From contig NZ_CP068595.1 in assembly GCF_016772475.1 (NCBI RefSeq), positions 3,968,001 to 4,032,000 on the forward strand: a DNA stretch of 64,000 nucleotides. Reading direction: 5' to 3'. Source of the DNA: Paenibacillus sonchi. Its GTDB lineage: Bacteria; Bacillota; Bacilli; Paenibacillales; Paenibacillaceae. Every line of letters begins with the position of its first letter. The first letter of the stretch is position 1. Positions 1 through 9,407 of the stretch are shown piece by piece. The notes beneath the pieces were generated by a model, which was not told where the DNA came from, searched no databases, and was given only the letters and a program-made list of their open reading frames with translations. Both the position numbers and the translations under genes were made by a program.

Positions 1-1025
1 ACTATCCCCAGCCCGTACGGCGGCACTTTATCCCAAAGAAAGACGGGAAGCTAAGACCGCTGGGCATACCCACTGTTCGCGACCGAGTCATACAGATGGC
101 AACTAAGCTGGTAATTGAACCCATCTTCGAAGCAGACTTCGAAGAAGTCTCTTACGGATTTCGTCCGAAACGAAGTGCGAAAGGAGCGTTGGAACGAATT
201 CGGAAAGCCTGCAACCGCAAAGGGAATTGGGTAGTCGACGTCGATATCCAAGGTTACTTCGACAATATTAATCAAGAGAAGCTCATGAAATTGATACAGA
301 TGCGTATCAATGACAGGCGGATCCTGAAATTAATACGGAAGTGGCTACAGGCGGGAGTCATGGAAGAAGGAAACGTAAAGCGATCTGATTTAGGCACTCC
401 GCAAGGTGGCGTCATTTCACCGCTGCTGGCGAATATCTACCTGCACTACTTTGACCGATTGTGGGAGAAACACGGAAGTGGATTGGGAGAGCTGACAAGG
501 TATGCAGACGACTTTGTAGTGGTCTGCAAAACCAAAAAGGACGCCGAACATGCGTATGAACTCATACGCAGAATCATGGAACGTCTGGAACTCACCCTAC
601 ACCCGACGAAAACCCGAATTGTAGGCTTGTGGACAGGAGACGAAGGGTTCGACTTTTTAGGAATGCACCACCGAAAAACGAAAGCAGAAACTTCTCAAGG
701 GAAGGTATATTATACCACGCAACAGTGGCTAACGAAGAAGGCAGAGGAACGGATCCGAGGCGTGGTCAAAAACAGATTAGCACCGCCGAGCATGCGCTCA
801 AGATCGTTCGCGGAACAGGTGGAATGGCTCAATCCAAAAATTCAAGGATGGAGAAATTACTACTACACGAACTATAGCCAAAAGAGGTTAACTAAGCTGG
901 ATTGGTATATTTTGCAGAGATTAACCCGGTGGTATGCGAAGAAGAGACAACGTAGAAGATGGATGAGTTCATTATCTGAGGTTAAGTATATTGCCAACAT
1001 GTATGGACTGAAAACGCTATTGTGA
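1..1025 (+). CDS. ltrA: Group II intron reverse transcriptase/maturase (copy 1, partial)
   Basis: This intron-encoded protein reverse-transcribes the intron and helps it splice. The first bases of the window are already inside the gene, read in the frame starting at base 3. The visible part is uninterrupted. It runs from RT fingers (GFRPKRSA) through the palm (VDIQGYFDNI, TPQGGVISP, then the catalytic YADD at about residue 140 counted from the Met at base 96) to a maturase X domain (WRNYYYTNYSQKRL). It stops right after the X domain with no visible HNH endonuclease domain. That is the layout of endonuclease-less bacterial classes such as class C. Unlike copy 2, this copy shows no frame break in the visible part. 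Confidence 0.85.
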   Translation, partial: YPQPVRRHFIPKKDGKLRPLGIPTVRDRVIQMATKLVIEPIFEADFEEVSYGFRPKRSAKGALERIRKACNRKGNWVVDVDIQGYFDNINQEKLMKLIQMRINDRRILKLIRKWLQAGVMEEGNVKRSDLGTPQGGVISPLLANIYLHYFDRLWEKHGSGLGELTRYADDFVVVCKTKKDAEHAYELIRRIMERLELTLHPTKTRIVGLWTGDEGFDFLGMHHRKTKAETSQGKVYYTTQQWLTKKAEERIRGVVKNRLAPPSMRSRSFAEQVEWLNPKIQGWRNYYYTNYSQKRLTKLDWYILQRLTRWYAKKRQRRRWMSSLSEVKYIANMYGLKTLL

Positions 1026-1127
1026 TCTGCATGCCCATGAATGACAAACATCGGAAAGCCGTATGAGGGAAAACCTCACGTACGGTTTGATGAGGAGGGG
1101 CTGGTTTAAATCCAGCCCTTTACTCTA
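1..1127 (+). mobile_element. Group II intron, copy 1, 5'-truncated by window edge
   Basis: This is the 3' part of a bacterial group II intron. It carries the reverse-transcriptase/maturase reading frame and, after the stop, the 3' ribozyme domains. A domain V-like hairpin lies near 1058-1090 (arms around GCCGTATGAGG and CCTCACGTACGG). A domain VI-like stem with a candidate branch-point A near its base follows at 1091-1127 and ends CTCTA. By eye, 1-1129 is identical to 1931-3060 except for one extra A in copy 2. The 5' half lies outside the window. The 3' end was set by comparison with copy 2, where the flanking DNA is recognisable. Confidence 0.85.
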
Positions 1128-1130
1128 GGC

Positions 1131-3058
1131 GTGCCCAGAAGTACGCATTATCTAGTTGGTGAAAGTCCAACCAAGGGAGGGACCAAGCCACCTTTGTAGC
1201 TAGGATGCTTGCATATGGCGAAATCTGTGTGTAAAAGCGCATCGACAAAAGTATCAGTCAGAGACTGGGCGAGCAACAATCCAGGCCGCAACATCAAGTG
1301 AATCCTGCCGCGTCGTCAAAAAGGCCCTGCGAAGGGGAACAGAGGGAGCCGAGTCCCGCAACTATGGACGAAGGCCAAGGAAACTGTGCAGAACTTGGAA
1401 CAGCAGTGAAGAACCCTCCGGCGTAATGGGAACGGCATGGATTGAAAGATAGTGCAGTGAACTGGGGAGACCCTCCCCCACACGGGAGAATTTTTTTTTG
1501 TAGGAACCCGTAAAGAGACGCTCTATAAGTCCAGAAGACGAAGTGAACCGTCTGTGGGAAGGGAGTCCGAGGGGCTCATAGTACCGAAGAACCTAAGGAC
1601 AACATAACCTTAGGGAGGGAAGGAGCCCTGCTTTGTTTATGCTTTTGGAGGAGGTACGAGTGAGTGAATGCCAAAGGGCTAACGACACCAAAGGAAAAAG
1701 TTCAAGAACTCCAAGAAAAGCTAGGTCATGCGGCCAAGGAGAACAGCAAGCGTAAATTCCATGCCCTGTACGACAAAATCCACCGCTGGGACGTGCTGTG
1801 CGAAGCCTGGAAACGGGTGAAGGCGAATAAGGGGGCTGCAGGAGTAGATGCCGTGACGCTCGCAGATATTGAGGAACAAGGAGAAACAAGCTTCCTCAAG
1901 GCTTGCGAGAGAGATTGAAAGAAGGCAACTACTATCCCCAGCCCGTACGGCGGCACTTTATCCCAAAGAAAGACGGGAAGCTAAGACCGCTGGGCATACC
2001 CACTGTTCGCGACCGAGTCATACAGATGGCAACTAAGCTGGTAATTGAACCCATCTTCGAAGCAGACTTCGAAGAAGTCTCTTACGGATTTCGTCCGAAA
2101 CGAAGTGCGAAAGGAGCGTTGGAACGAATTCGGAAAGCCTGCAACCGCAAAGGGAATTGGGTAGTCGACGTCGATATCCAAGGTTACTTCGACAATATTA
2201 ATCAAGAGAAGCTCATGAAATTGATACAGATGCGTATCAATGACAGGCGGATCCTGAAATTAATACGGAAGTGGCTACAGGCGGGAGTCATGGAAGAAGG
2301 AAACGTAAAGCGATCTGATTTAGGCACTCCGCAAGGTGGCGTCATTTCACCGCTGCTGGCGAATATCTACCTGCACTACTTTGACCGATTGTGGGAGAAA
2401 CACGGAAGTGGATTGGGAGAGCTGACAAGGTATGCAGACGACTTTGTAGTGGTCTGCAAAACCAAAAAAGGACGCCGAACATGCGTATGAACTCATACGC
2501 AGAATCATGGAACGTCTGGAACTCACCCTACACCCGACGAAAACCCGAATTGTAGGCTTGTGGACAGGAGACGAAGGGTTCGACTTTTTAGGAATGCACC
2601 ACCGAAAAACGAAAGCAGAAACTTCTCAAGGGAAGGTATATTATACCACGCAACAGTGGCTAACGAAGAAGGCAGAGGAACGGATCCGAGGCGTGGTCAA
2701 AAACAGATTAGCACCGCCGAGCATGCGCTCAAGATCGTTCGCGGAACAGGTGGAATGGCTCAATCCAAAAATTCAAGGATGGAGAAATTACTACTACACG
2801 AACTATAGCCAAAAGAGGTTAACTAAGCTGGATTGGTATATTTTGCAGAGATTAACCCGGTGGTATGCGAAGAAGAGACAACGTAGAAGATGGATGAGTT
2901 CATTATCTGAGGTTAAGTATATTGCCAACATGTATGGACTGAAAACGCTATTGTGATCTGCATGCCCATGAATGACAAACATCGGAAAGCCGTATGAGGG
3001 AAAACCTCACGTACGGTTTGATGAGGAGGGGCTGGTTTAAATCCAGCCCTTTACTCTA
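1131..3058 (+). mobile_element. Group II intron, copy 2, complete, in tandem with copy 1
   Basis: This is a full-length intron of about 1.93 kb. It begins near 1131 with GTGCCCAG, a GTG-type 5' end usual for bacterial group II introns. About 530 bases of structured leader (domains I-III) precede the reading frame in domain IV. Domains V and VI lie near 2989-3058, ending CTCTA. Only a few bases (GGC) separate it from copy 1. Downstream, bases 3059-3085 match the 27-bp linker of the 51-bp repeat family, which fixes the 3' boundary at about 3058. The 5' boundary is uncertain by about 3 bases. The ORF is broken twice, so mobility would need help from another copy. Confidence 0.8.
1664..2956 (+). 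pseudogene. ltrA: Group II intron reverse transcriptase (copy 2, two frameshifts)
   Basis: The gene starts at GTG 1664, six bases after a strong GGAGGAGG ribosome site. The repaired protein would be about 430 aa with RT0-RT7, YADD and X domain, and no HNH domain. Two frame breaks are visible. A G is missing near 1900, where FLK should be followed by GLRERLKEG. One extra A lies in the A-run near 2463-2468, where copy 1 has five As and this copy has six. The second break is certain by comparison with copy 1; the first is inferred from protein continuity. Either the copy is dead or the homopolymers were miscalled. Confidence 0.8.
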
Positions 3059-3109
3059 GGGCGCGTCGGGGCCGGCAGAGGAGGAAACAACGGCAAAAGT
3101 ACCGTTGTT
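3059..3109 (+). repeat. Single 51-bp unit (27-bp linker plus hairpin) abutting the intron
   Basis: Bases 3059-3085 are a 27-bp GC-rich linker (GGGCGCGTCG at its start). Bases 3086-3109 form the hairpin: AACAACGG and CCGTTGTT arms with a divergent middle. Linker length and arm sequence match the arrays at 15730-15906 and 53353-53733. The preceding hairpin expected in an array is replaced by the intron end. Confidence 0.8.
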
Positions 3110-3124
3110 GAGCGCGTCGCTAAG

Positions 3125-3551
3125 CTCTATCCGCTCCTGGCAGATTGCGGAAGGTGATATGCAGCTGATCAGCGGGCCGCTTGATAAGCTGGGCATCAAC
3201 TATTATAACGGGACTGCTGCCCGGCATGACAGCGAAGACGGGCTAATGCAGATCAGTACGGTGAATGTGGGGATGGGCACACGGATATCGGCTGGCCGAT
3301 CTATCCGCAGGGATTTTACATCGTTCTTAGCCGCATTCATGAATTGATGGAGATATTCCGGTTTTTATTACGTAGAATGGTGCATCCTATAATGACGAGC
3401 CGGTGAAGGGAGCGCGGCGGATCGGAAAAGGATGGAGAACTTTGAACGGACCTACGGCTACACGATGCGGCTTGGTCTGATCCATGTGGGTTACAAAGAC
3501 ACCCGCCAGAACAAGGGAGGCCAGATTTTACCAAAATACGGTTGCGAATAA
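3125..3551 (+). pseudogene. GH1 beta-glucosidase/6-phospho-beta-glucosidase remnant
   Basis: These are decayed C-terminal pieces of a family 1 glycoside hydrolase. One frame reads GDMQLISGPLDKLGINYYN and RHDSEDG, the GH1 segment before the nucleophile. A frame change near 3280 leads to DIGWPIYPQGFYIVL. The TENG nucleophile region is missing. A further shifted piece near 3440-3551 reads NFERTYGYTMRLGLIHVGY, matching the GH1 C-terminus, and ends at a stop. The N-terminal two thirds are absent and the 5' edge merges into the hairpin-repeat DNA. This decay is real, with deletions and several frames, unlike the single homopolymer breaks elsewhere in the window. Confidence 0.75.
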
Positions 3552-3584
3552 CGGTTTTTACATTTGAATAATGAATCTAATGGC

Positions 3585-3619
3585 GGAGGCCTTGCGGTAA
3601 AATGCAGGCTTCCGTTTTT
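3585..3619 (+). terminator. Terminator-like hairpin after the GH1 remnant
   Basis: An imperfect stem (GGAGGCCTTGC with GCAGGCTTCC around an 8-base loop) is followed by GTTTTTG. It probably once ended the GH1 transcript. The rest of the gap up to mtlA holds the mtl promoter region. Confidence 0.5.
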
Positions 3620-3725
3620 GCACATTAGGCCGTTCGGAGGAGAAAAAATGCCGGTAAATAGCCCTTTGGCAGGAACTCTTAAATGTTGTCAACAATGTTC
3701 ATGACGAAACCGTGTTTTCAATTTG

Positions 3726-3754
3726 CTGACAAAGAAAGCGCTTTGATTTACGAT
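3726..3754 (+). promoter_or_regulatory. Candidate mtl promoter with embedded cre (CcpA) site
   Basis: A -35-like CTGACA (3726-3731) and a -10-like TACGAT (3749-3754) are spaced 17 bp apart. The spacer contains AGAAAGCGCTTTGA (3733-3746), close to the CcpA operator consensus TGAAAGCGCTTTCA. CcpA bound there would block polymerase, giving glucose repression of mannitol use. The promoter boxes are weak, as expected where the activator MtlR is needed. Confidence 0.5.
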
Positions 3755-3829
3755 GTCTGCATAAGGGATAACCTTTCAAAACGCTTCAAGATGGGGCATC
3801 CCATTCACTAACATAAGGGGGCATTTTAA

Positions 3830-5289
3830 ATGGCCACAACAGCAACAACGCAAACTTCATCCGGTGGTGTAAGGGTGAAGGTCCAACAATTCGGCCGCAT
3901 GCTCAGCGGTATGGTTATGCCGAACATCGGCGCTTTTATCGCCTGGGGGTTAATTACGGCTTTATTTATTCCGACCGGCTGGTTACCCAATAAAGATCTG
4001 GCAATGCTGGTTGACCCAATGATCAAGTTCCTGCTGCCGCTGCTTATCGGTTATACAGGCGGGCAGATGGTCAACGGGAAGCGCGGCGGTGTCATCGGGG
4101 CGATTGCGACCATGGGGGTTATCGTCGGATCAGACATTCCAATGTTCCTTGGAGCCATGATTGCCGGGCCTTTGGCGGGCTGGGTGCTGAGACTCTTCGA
4201 CCGTGCAGTTGAAGGGAAAATCAAGGCAGGCTTTGAAATGCTGGTCAACAACTTCTCGCTCGGGATTATCGGCGGTATTTTGACGCTGGGAGCCTACAAA
4301 GGGATCGGGCCGCTGGTTCAGGGGCTGACCAATATTTTGTCTAACGGTGTTGAATTTCTTGTCAATCACAACCTGCTGCCGCTGGTTAACATCATTATCG
4401 AGCCGGCAAAGGTATTGTTCCTGAACAATGCGATCAACCACGGAATTCTGAGTCCCATCGCTGCTGAAGAATCGGCGCGGATCGGGAAATCCATCCTGTT
4501 CATGCTGGAATCCAACCCGGGTCCAGGTCTTGGTATCCTGCTTGCTTACTGGCTGGTTGGCAAAGGTTCGGCCAAATCCTCCGCACCTGGTGCGGTGATC
4601 ATTCACTTCCTGGGGGTATCCATGAAATTTACTTCCCGTATATCCTGATGAATCCGCGTCTGATTCTGGCAGTCATCGGCGGCGGTGTAAGCGGTACCTT
4701 TACCTTCCAGCTTCTTGGAGCGGGACTCACTTCTTCGCCATCTCCGGGCAGTATCTTCGCTTACCTTGCCATGACGCCTAAGGGCGGTTATGGACCGATG
4801 TTCGCCGGTGTTATTGTAGCAACCGTTGTTTCCTTCCTGCTCGCTGCGCTTCTGCTTAAGACCAGCAGCAAGAACAACGAGGATGACGTGGATCTGGAAG
4901 AAGCTTCTGCAAAAATGCGTGAAATGAAAGCTGCCGGTACTGCGGCTAACAACACAAATGCAACGACAGCAAATGTAATCACTCCTAATGTAGCAGCCAA
5001 CGTACGCAACAAAGGAGATGTCAACAAGATCGTCTTTGCTTGTGACGCAGGTATGGGCTCCAGTGCAATGGGCGCTTCCGTTCTGCGGAAGAAGCTGCAG
5101 AATGCAGGCGTCAACATCACGGTTGTGAACGCTGCAGTCAGTGAAATCCCTGTGGATGCTGACATTGTAGTCACCCAGAAAACACTGACGGACCGGGCGA
5201 TTGCCAGCAATCCGAACGCAGAGCATATCTCGATAGACAACTTCCTGAAGAGCCCGAAATATGACGAGCTGGTGGAACGTTTGAAGTAA
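3830..5289 (+). CDS. mtlA: PTS mannitol transporter subunit IICB (frameshifted)
   Basis: This is the membrane permease and phosphotransferase that imports mannitol as mannitol-1-phosphate. The EIIC part is multi-spanning and has the GIHE-type substrate motif region. A linker rich in Ala, Asn and Thr leads to the EIIB domain, whose phosphocysteine is in [10 protein letters not shown] (codon at 5041). The frame breaks near 4612-4617: the sequence has five Gs where six would restore [19 protein letters not shown]. Repaired length is about 486 aa, normal for IICB. The start at 3830 follows AGGGGGC. Everything else is well conserved, so a sequencing error is plausible. Confidence 0.9.
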
Positions 5290-5323
5290 GGAAAGCAGGG
5301 CCAATCTGTATTCAGCTAAATTA

Positions 5324-5366
5324 GGAGACAAACGCTGGCCCTCAGACAAGGCCAGCGTTTATCTCC
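5324..5366 (+). terminator. Strong hairpin between mtlA and mtlR
   Basis: Perfect 11-bp arms AAACGCTGGCC and GGCCAGCGTTT are extended by GGAGA/TCTCC after one mismatched position. No U-tract follows, so it may attenuate or process the mtlA message, or protect its 3' end, rather than stop transcription fully. Confidence 0.55.
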
Positions 5367-5387
5367 AGTTAAGGCGAGGGTTCGCAG

Positions 5388-7457
5388 ATGATGAAAAAAA
5401 TTACCGCAAGACAGCGCCAGATTCTATGGATTCTCTTGGGTGTGAAGGAAGAGATCACTGCTGCAGAAATCGCCGAGTCGACCGGGGTAAGCGTGCGGAC
5501 GGTTCACCGGGAGATGGAGGATATTGAGCGGCTGCTGGGGGATTTCGGGCTTGATCTGATCAGGAAATCGGGAAAAGGCATCGCCTTGAGCGGATCTGAG
5601 GCCGCTCTTGCGGAGCTGCGTCTGTTTTTGCGGGAAGAAAAGCCTGCGGAATACTCCGGGGAGGACCGCAAAATTTATGAGCTTTGCACGCTGCTGGAAG
5701 CCGAAGAACCGGTGAAGCTGTTCACGCTGGCCCATTCGCTCAAGGTAACGGTGGCGACGATCAGCTATGACCTGGATGAGCTGGAGCCGTGGGTCCGCAA
5801 ATTCGGTCTGGAGCTGGTCCGAAGGCGGGGGTACGGTGTTGAGATTACAGGTCAGGAAGCCGACAAGCGCCGGGCCATCTGCCGGCTGGCCGCTGAGTAT
5901 CTGGACCTGTCCGATCTGGTAGGACATACGCCGCGGACCGAGAGCAACCCGGTTTTCCGCCTTTTGCTGACTACCGTAGGCAAAGTAAGCCTGATGACTG
6001 TGGAGAGCATACTGTGGGACATGGAATGGAAGTGGACCGCGGAGCTTCCCGAAATCGTCTACATGGAAATGCTGCTGGGTCTGGCTGTGACCACCCGGCG
6101 GATCGAGATCGGCCGGGGGATCAACAGCGGCGAAGAAGCCGGATTCTCCCGGGTATCCGATCACCGCAGCATTGCCGGAGCGGAGCAGTTCGCGAAGCGG
6201 CTGGAAGCGGCACTCGGACAGGAGTTTGCCCGCGCGGAGATTCTCTACATGGCCGGATTGTTCGACCGGGTACAGGAGTCGTTCTCCTCAAGCGGCGTCG
6301 CTTACGGCGATATGGAGCTGATGGAGATCGTATACAGGCTGACAGAGAGTGTGGCGAAGCGCACGGGGCTGCCTTTTGAGCGGGACCGTTCGCTGCGTGA
6401 AGGGTTGCTGGAGCATATGGACCCGGCGCTGAAGCGGATCCGGGAAGGCACGCGTATCCGTAATCCGCTGCTTGGGCCCATCCGCAAGGATTATGATTAT
6501 TTATTCAACATTGTCCGCGCGGCTGCCCAGGATATCCAGCTGGAGCTGACGATTCCGGACGAAGAGATCGGTTTTCTGGTCATGCATTTTGGCGCATCCA
6601 TGGAGAGGCTGAACCAGCTGAAGCGAAGTGTCCGGGCAATTCTGGTCTGTGCCAGCGGCCTCAGCTCCTCCAGGCTGCTCGCCACAAGGCTGGCCAAGGA
6701 AATGCCGCAGATTGAGGTGCTCGGCAACATCTCCTGGTATGAGGCCGCGCGTCTGCCCGGTACGGATTATGATCTGATTATTTCTACGATTGACCTGCCG
6801 ATCGACAAGGAACGCTATATCAAAATCAGCCCCCTGCTTACAGGGGAAGAAATAGAGAAGCTGCTGAAATATATCCAAAATATCACGCTGAAGAGCCGGG
6901 AACCGGCTTCACCCGGCGAGTCTGATCAGCCGGTCCGTGAGGAAGCCGCGCTGGACCGGCTGAAGAGCTACAAGGGAATTTTGGATGAGGCGGTCAGCCT
7001 GCTGGAGCGGTTCCGCTTCCACCCGCTGGACAATACCGGCTTGTCCTTATCCCGTACGCTGGCCGGAATGCTGGAGCTTTTGAATGGCAGCGGTGTGGTC
7101 GGTGACGCCGGTATCGTGCTGGAGCGCCTGCTGGAGCGGGAGCGGATGGCCAGCCAGGTGATTCCGGATACAGGGCTTGCGCTGTTCCACACCCGGAGCA
7201 GCCATGTCCATATGTCCTCCTTGACACTGTACCGGCTGAGTCAGCCGGTGCTATTGGAGGGCGGAACCGAGGTCCGCGTTATTTTGCTGATGCTGGCTCC
7301 GCGCAGGCTGTCCAGGGAGAGTCTGGAGGTGCTCAGCGAGATCAGCGCCCTGCTGCTGAATTCGGAGCTGGTCAAACTGCTGGAGGAACGGACAGAGCCC
7401 GAGATCAGGCGGTATTTATCGTCGGAGCTGCTTCATTTTTTTGAAAATAAAATGTGA
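5388..7457 (+). CDS. mtlR: PRD-containing transcriptional activator of mannitol operon
   Basis: This 689-aa regulator has the classic MtlR order. An N-terminal DeoR/HTH pair (AAEIAESTGVSVRTVHREM, residues about 20-40, and a second HTH near 115-130) is followed by two PTS regulation domains (about 190-400). Then come an EIIB-like domain with Cys421 in LVCASGLSSSR and a C-terminal EIIA-like domain with His601. In Bacillales MtlR, HPr~P phosphorylates the PRDs and the mannitol PTS acts on the EIIB/EIIA-like domains, linking activity to sugar supply. Its place between mtlA and mtlF supports the assignment. The start ATGATG at 5388 follows AAGGCGAGG. Confidence 0.93.
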   Translation: MMKKITARQRQILWILLGVKEEITAAEIAESTGVSVRTVHREMEDIERLLGDFGLDLIRKSGKGIALSGSEAALAELRLFLREEKPAEYSGEDRKIYELCTLLEAEEPVKLFTLAHSLKVTVATISYDLDELEPWVRKFGLELVRRRGYGVEITGQEADKRRAICRLAAEYLDLSDLVGHTPRTESNPVFRLLLTTVGKVSLMTVESILWDMEWKWTAELPEIVYMEMLLGLAVTTRRIEIGRGINSGEEAGFSRVSDHRSIAGAEQFAKRLEAALGQEFARAEILYMAGLFDRVQESFSSSGVAYGDMELMEIVYRLTESVAKRTGLPFERDRSLREGLLEHMDPALKRIREGTRIRNPLLGPIRKDYDYLFNIVRAAAQDIQLELTIPDEEIGFLVMHFGASMERLNQLKRSVRAILVCASGLSSSRLLATRLAKEMPQIEVLGNISWYEAARLPGTDYDLIISTIDLPIDKERYIKISPLLTGEEIEKLLKYIQNITLKSREPASPGESDQPVREEAALDRLKSYKGILDEAVSLLERFRFHPLDNTGLSLSRTLAGMLELLNGSGVVGDAGIVLERLLERERMASQVIPDTGLALFHTRSSHVHMSSLTLYRLSQPVLLEGGTEVRVILLMLAPRRLSRESLEVLSEISALLLNSELVKLLEERTEPEIRRYLSSELLHFFENKM

Positions 7458-7473
7458 AAGTGAGAGGAACCAT

Positions 7474-7908
7474 ATGAGTATACTGTCTGAAAATAAAGTG
7501 ATTATGAACGGTGCCGCCAAAGATAAATACGAAGCGATCACTATGGCTGGAAAGCTGCTTGTCGATGCTGGACATGTAACAGAGGAATATGTGCCCAAGA
7601 TGCTGGAGCGCGAAGAGGTGGTGTCCACCTATATGGGCGGAGGGCTGGCGATACCCCATGGCACCAAGGAAGCCAGACCTTTTATCAAATCCACCGGGCT
7701 GTCGGTAATCCGTTTTCCGGACGGTGTGGATTTTGGCGGGGATGAGCCGGCTTTTGTGGTCATTGGCATTGCAGCCGCCGGAGACGGGCATATGGAAGTG
7801 CTGACGAATGTGGCGATGATTTTTACGGAAGACGATGCGATTGAACGGGTGATGAATGCCCCTACCCCGGCTGATGTCATTGCAATCTTCGAAGGAGGAC
7901 TGGAGTAA
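7474..7908 (+). CDS. mtlF: PTS mannitol transporter subunit IIA
   Basis: This 144-aa soluble phosphocarrier takes phosphate from HPr and passes it to the EIIB cysteine of MtlA. The phosphorylated His62 is in GGGLAIPHGTKEA. The first ATG of the frame (7441) lies inside mtlR and is not preceded by a ribosome site. The ATG at 7474 follows GAGAGGA and matches the usual N-terminus (MSILSENKV). It overlaps mtlD by one base (TAATG), so the two are translationally coupled. Confidence 0.93.
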   Translation: MSILSENKVIMNGAAKDKYEAITMAGKLLVDAGHVTEEYVPKMLEREEVVSTYMGGGLAIPHGTKEARPFIKSTGLSVIRFPDGVDFGGDEPAFVVIGIAAAGDGHMEVLTNVAMIFTEDDAIERVMNAPTPADVIAIFEGGLE

Positions 7909-9053
7909 TGAAAGCGGTCCATTTCGGTGCGGGCAATATCGGCAGAGGTTTTATCGGCTTGCTGCTGTCGCAGGCAGGGTATGAGGTATGCTTCGTAGAT
8001 GTTAATGAGGCTTTTGTATCCCAGCTTCAGGAGCGGAAGGAATATCCGGTGACATTGGCCAGCGAAGGCCAGGAAACCGTGATCGTCAAAAATGTGACTG
8101 CGCTGAGCAGCGTGACCCATGCGGAGGAAGTGGCGGCGTCCATTGCTGAAGCTGATCTGGTCACAACGGCTGTCGGAGTGACCATCCTTAAGCATATTGC
8201 CGGTGTGGTTGCGGAAGGCATCCGCAGACGGGTGGCAGTCTCCTCCGCTCCGCTGCATGTCATTGCCTGCGAAAATGCCATCGGCGGCAGCGCCCAGCTC
8301 AAAGAGCTGGTGTATGCCAAGCTGGACGGGGAGTCCCGCTCCAAAGCGGATGACTCCGTTGCTTTTCCGAATGCGGCTGTGGACCGGATTGTGCCGCTGC
8401 AGCAGCATGAGGATATCCTGAAGGTAGTGGTGGAGCCATTCTACGAATGGGTTATTGACTCCTCGCAGATGATTCCCGGATATGTGCCTGTAGCGGGGGT
8501 TCATTATGTGGACAATCTTGAGCCATACATTGAGCGCAAACTGTTCACGGTGAACACGGGACACTGCTCGGCTGCCTATCTGGGCTACCTGCGGGGCTAT
8601 GAGACGATCCAGCAGGCCATGGCCGATGAAGCCCTGACTGCACAGGTGCGTGAAGTGCTGGAGGAAACCGGTGCAGTGCTGATTCAGAAGCATGGCTTCA
8701 ATAAGGCGCAGCACAGCAAGTATATCGACAAAATCCTGGAACGCTTCCGCAACCCGGCGCTGACGGATGAAGTGTCCCGTGTCGGCCGCTCGCCGCTGCG
8801 CAAGCTGTCCCCGAATGACCGCCTGGTCTCTCCGGCATTGCAAGCGTATGACAGAGGACTGGGCTATGCGGCCCTGACCCGTTCCATGGCGGGAGCCTTG
8901 CTGTTTGATGTGCAGGATGATCCTGAAGCTCTTGAGCTTCAGGCTGCGATTGCAGAGTTAGGCGCCGAAGCCGCTGTAACAAAATACACAGGTATTGCTG
9001 CAGACCATGCGGTGCACCAGTCCGTAATGTCGGAGTATGGTAAATTGAAATAA
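7908..9053 (+). CDS. mtlD: Mannitol-1-phosphate 5-dehydrogenase
   Basis: It oxidises mannitol-1-phosphate to fructose-6-phosphate with NAD, completing mannitol entry into glycolysis. The 381-aa protein opens with MKAVHFGAGNIGRGFIG, an NAD-binding Rossmann motif. It carries the long-chain dehydrogenase signature region with NTGHCSAAYLGY and a Lys-rich catalytic segment (ERKLFTVNTGH). Length is normal for MtlD. It is the last gene of the operon and is followed by a terminator at 9208. Confidence 0.95.
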   Translation: MKAVHFGAGNIGRGFIGLLLSQAGYEVCFVDVNEAFVSQLQERKEYPVTLASEGQETVIVKNVTALSSVTHAEEVAASIAEADLVTTAVGVTILKHIAGVVAEGIRRRVAVSSAPLHVIACENAIGGSAQLKELVYAKLDGESRSKADDSVAFPNAAVDRIVPLQQHEDILKVVVEPFYEWVIDSSQMIPGYVPVAGVHYVDNLEPYIERKLFTVNTGHCSAAYLGYLRGYETIQQAMADEALTAQVREVLEETGAVLIQKHGFNKAQHSKYIDKILERFRNPALTDEVSRVGRSPLRKLSPNDRLVSPALQAYDRGLGYAALTRSMAGALLFDVQDDPEALELQAAIAELGAEAAVTKYTGIAADHAVHQSVMSEYGKLK

Positions 9054-9207
9054 AGGGCAGGCAAGCAGCCACGGCTGCGCCGTCCTTTTGAAGGGAGTAT
9101 GCCTCCGTTAGCGGCGATGCTCCAAATAGCCTTACATGTACCGTTTCGCGGGAAGTAAATGGGCACTTTAAAGGTGAAAACATATAAAGTGGTTTATTTT
9201 GAGACAG

Positions 9208-9256
9208 GGTTCTGCGCTTTAATCAGCTCGCATCGGCTGAAGCGCAGAACCTTTTT
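9208..9256 (+). terminator. Rho-independent terminator of the mtl operon
   Basis: Perfect 12-bp arms GGTTCTGCGCTT and AAGCGCAGAACC enclose a 20-base loop that itself has CAGC/GCTG pairing, and are followed by TTTTTATTATT. Confidence 0.9.
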
Positions 9257-9407
9257 ATTATTGCGGTTTGAGGTAATACTCTAACAATAAAATTCTAAAT
9301 TGTAATTATACGATTAATGTTACAGTTGAAGGTAAATTGAGCGGATTTAAGATTGGCCTAACCAATTAAGCGATCTGTCTAAGCAATCTGTCCTGACTCA
9401 AACGGGC

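Noticed and set aside
3105..3347. 80-aa ORF as an intact small gene
   Set aside because: Its internal part is a GH1 fragment and continues in another frame, so it is part of a decayed glucosidase gene.
7629..8843. 404-aa reading frame on the minus strand
   Set aside because: It lies opposite mtlF and mtlD, which are clearly coding on the plus strand, and its protein has no recognisable motif.
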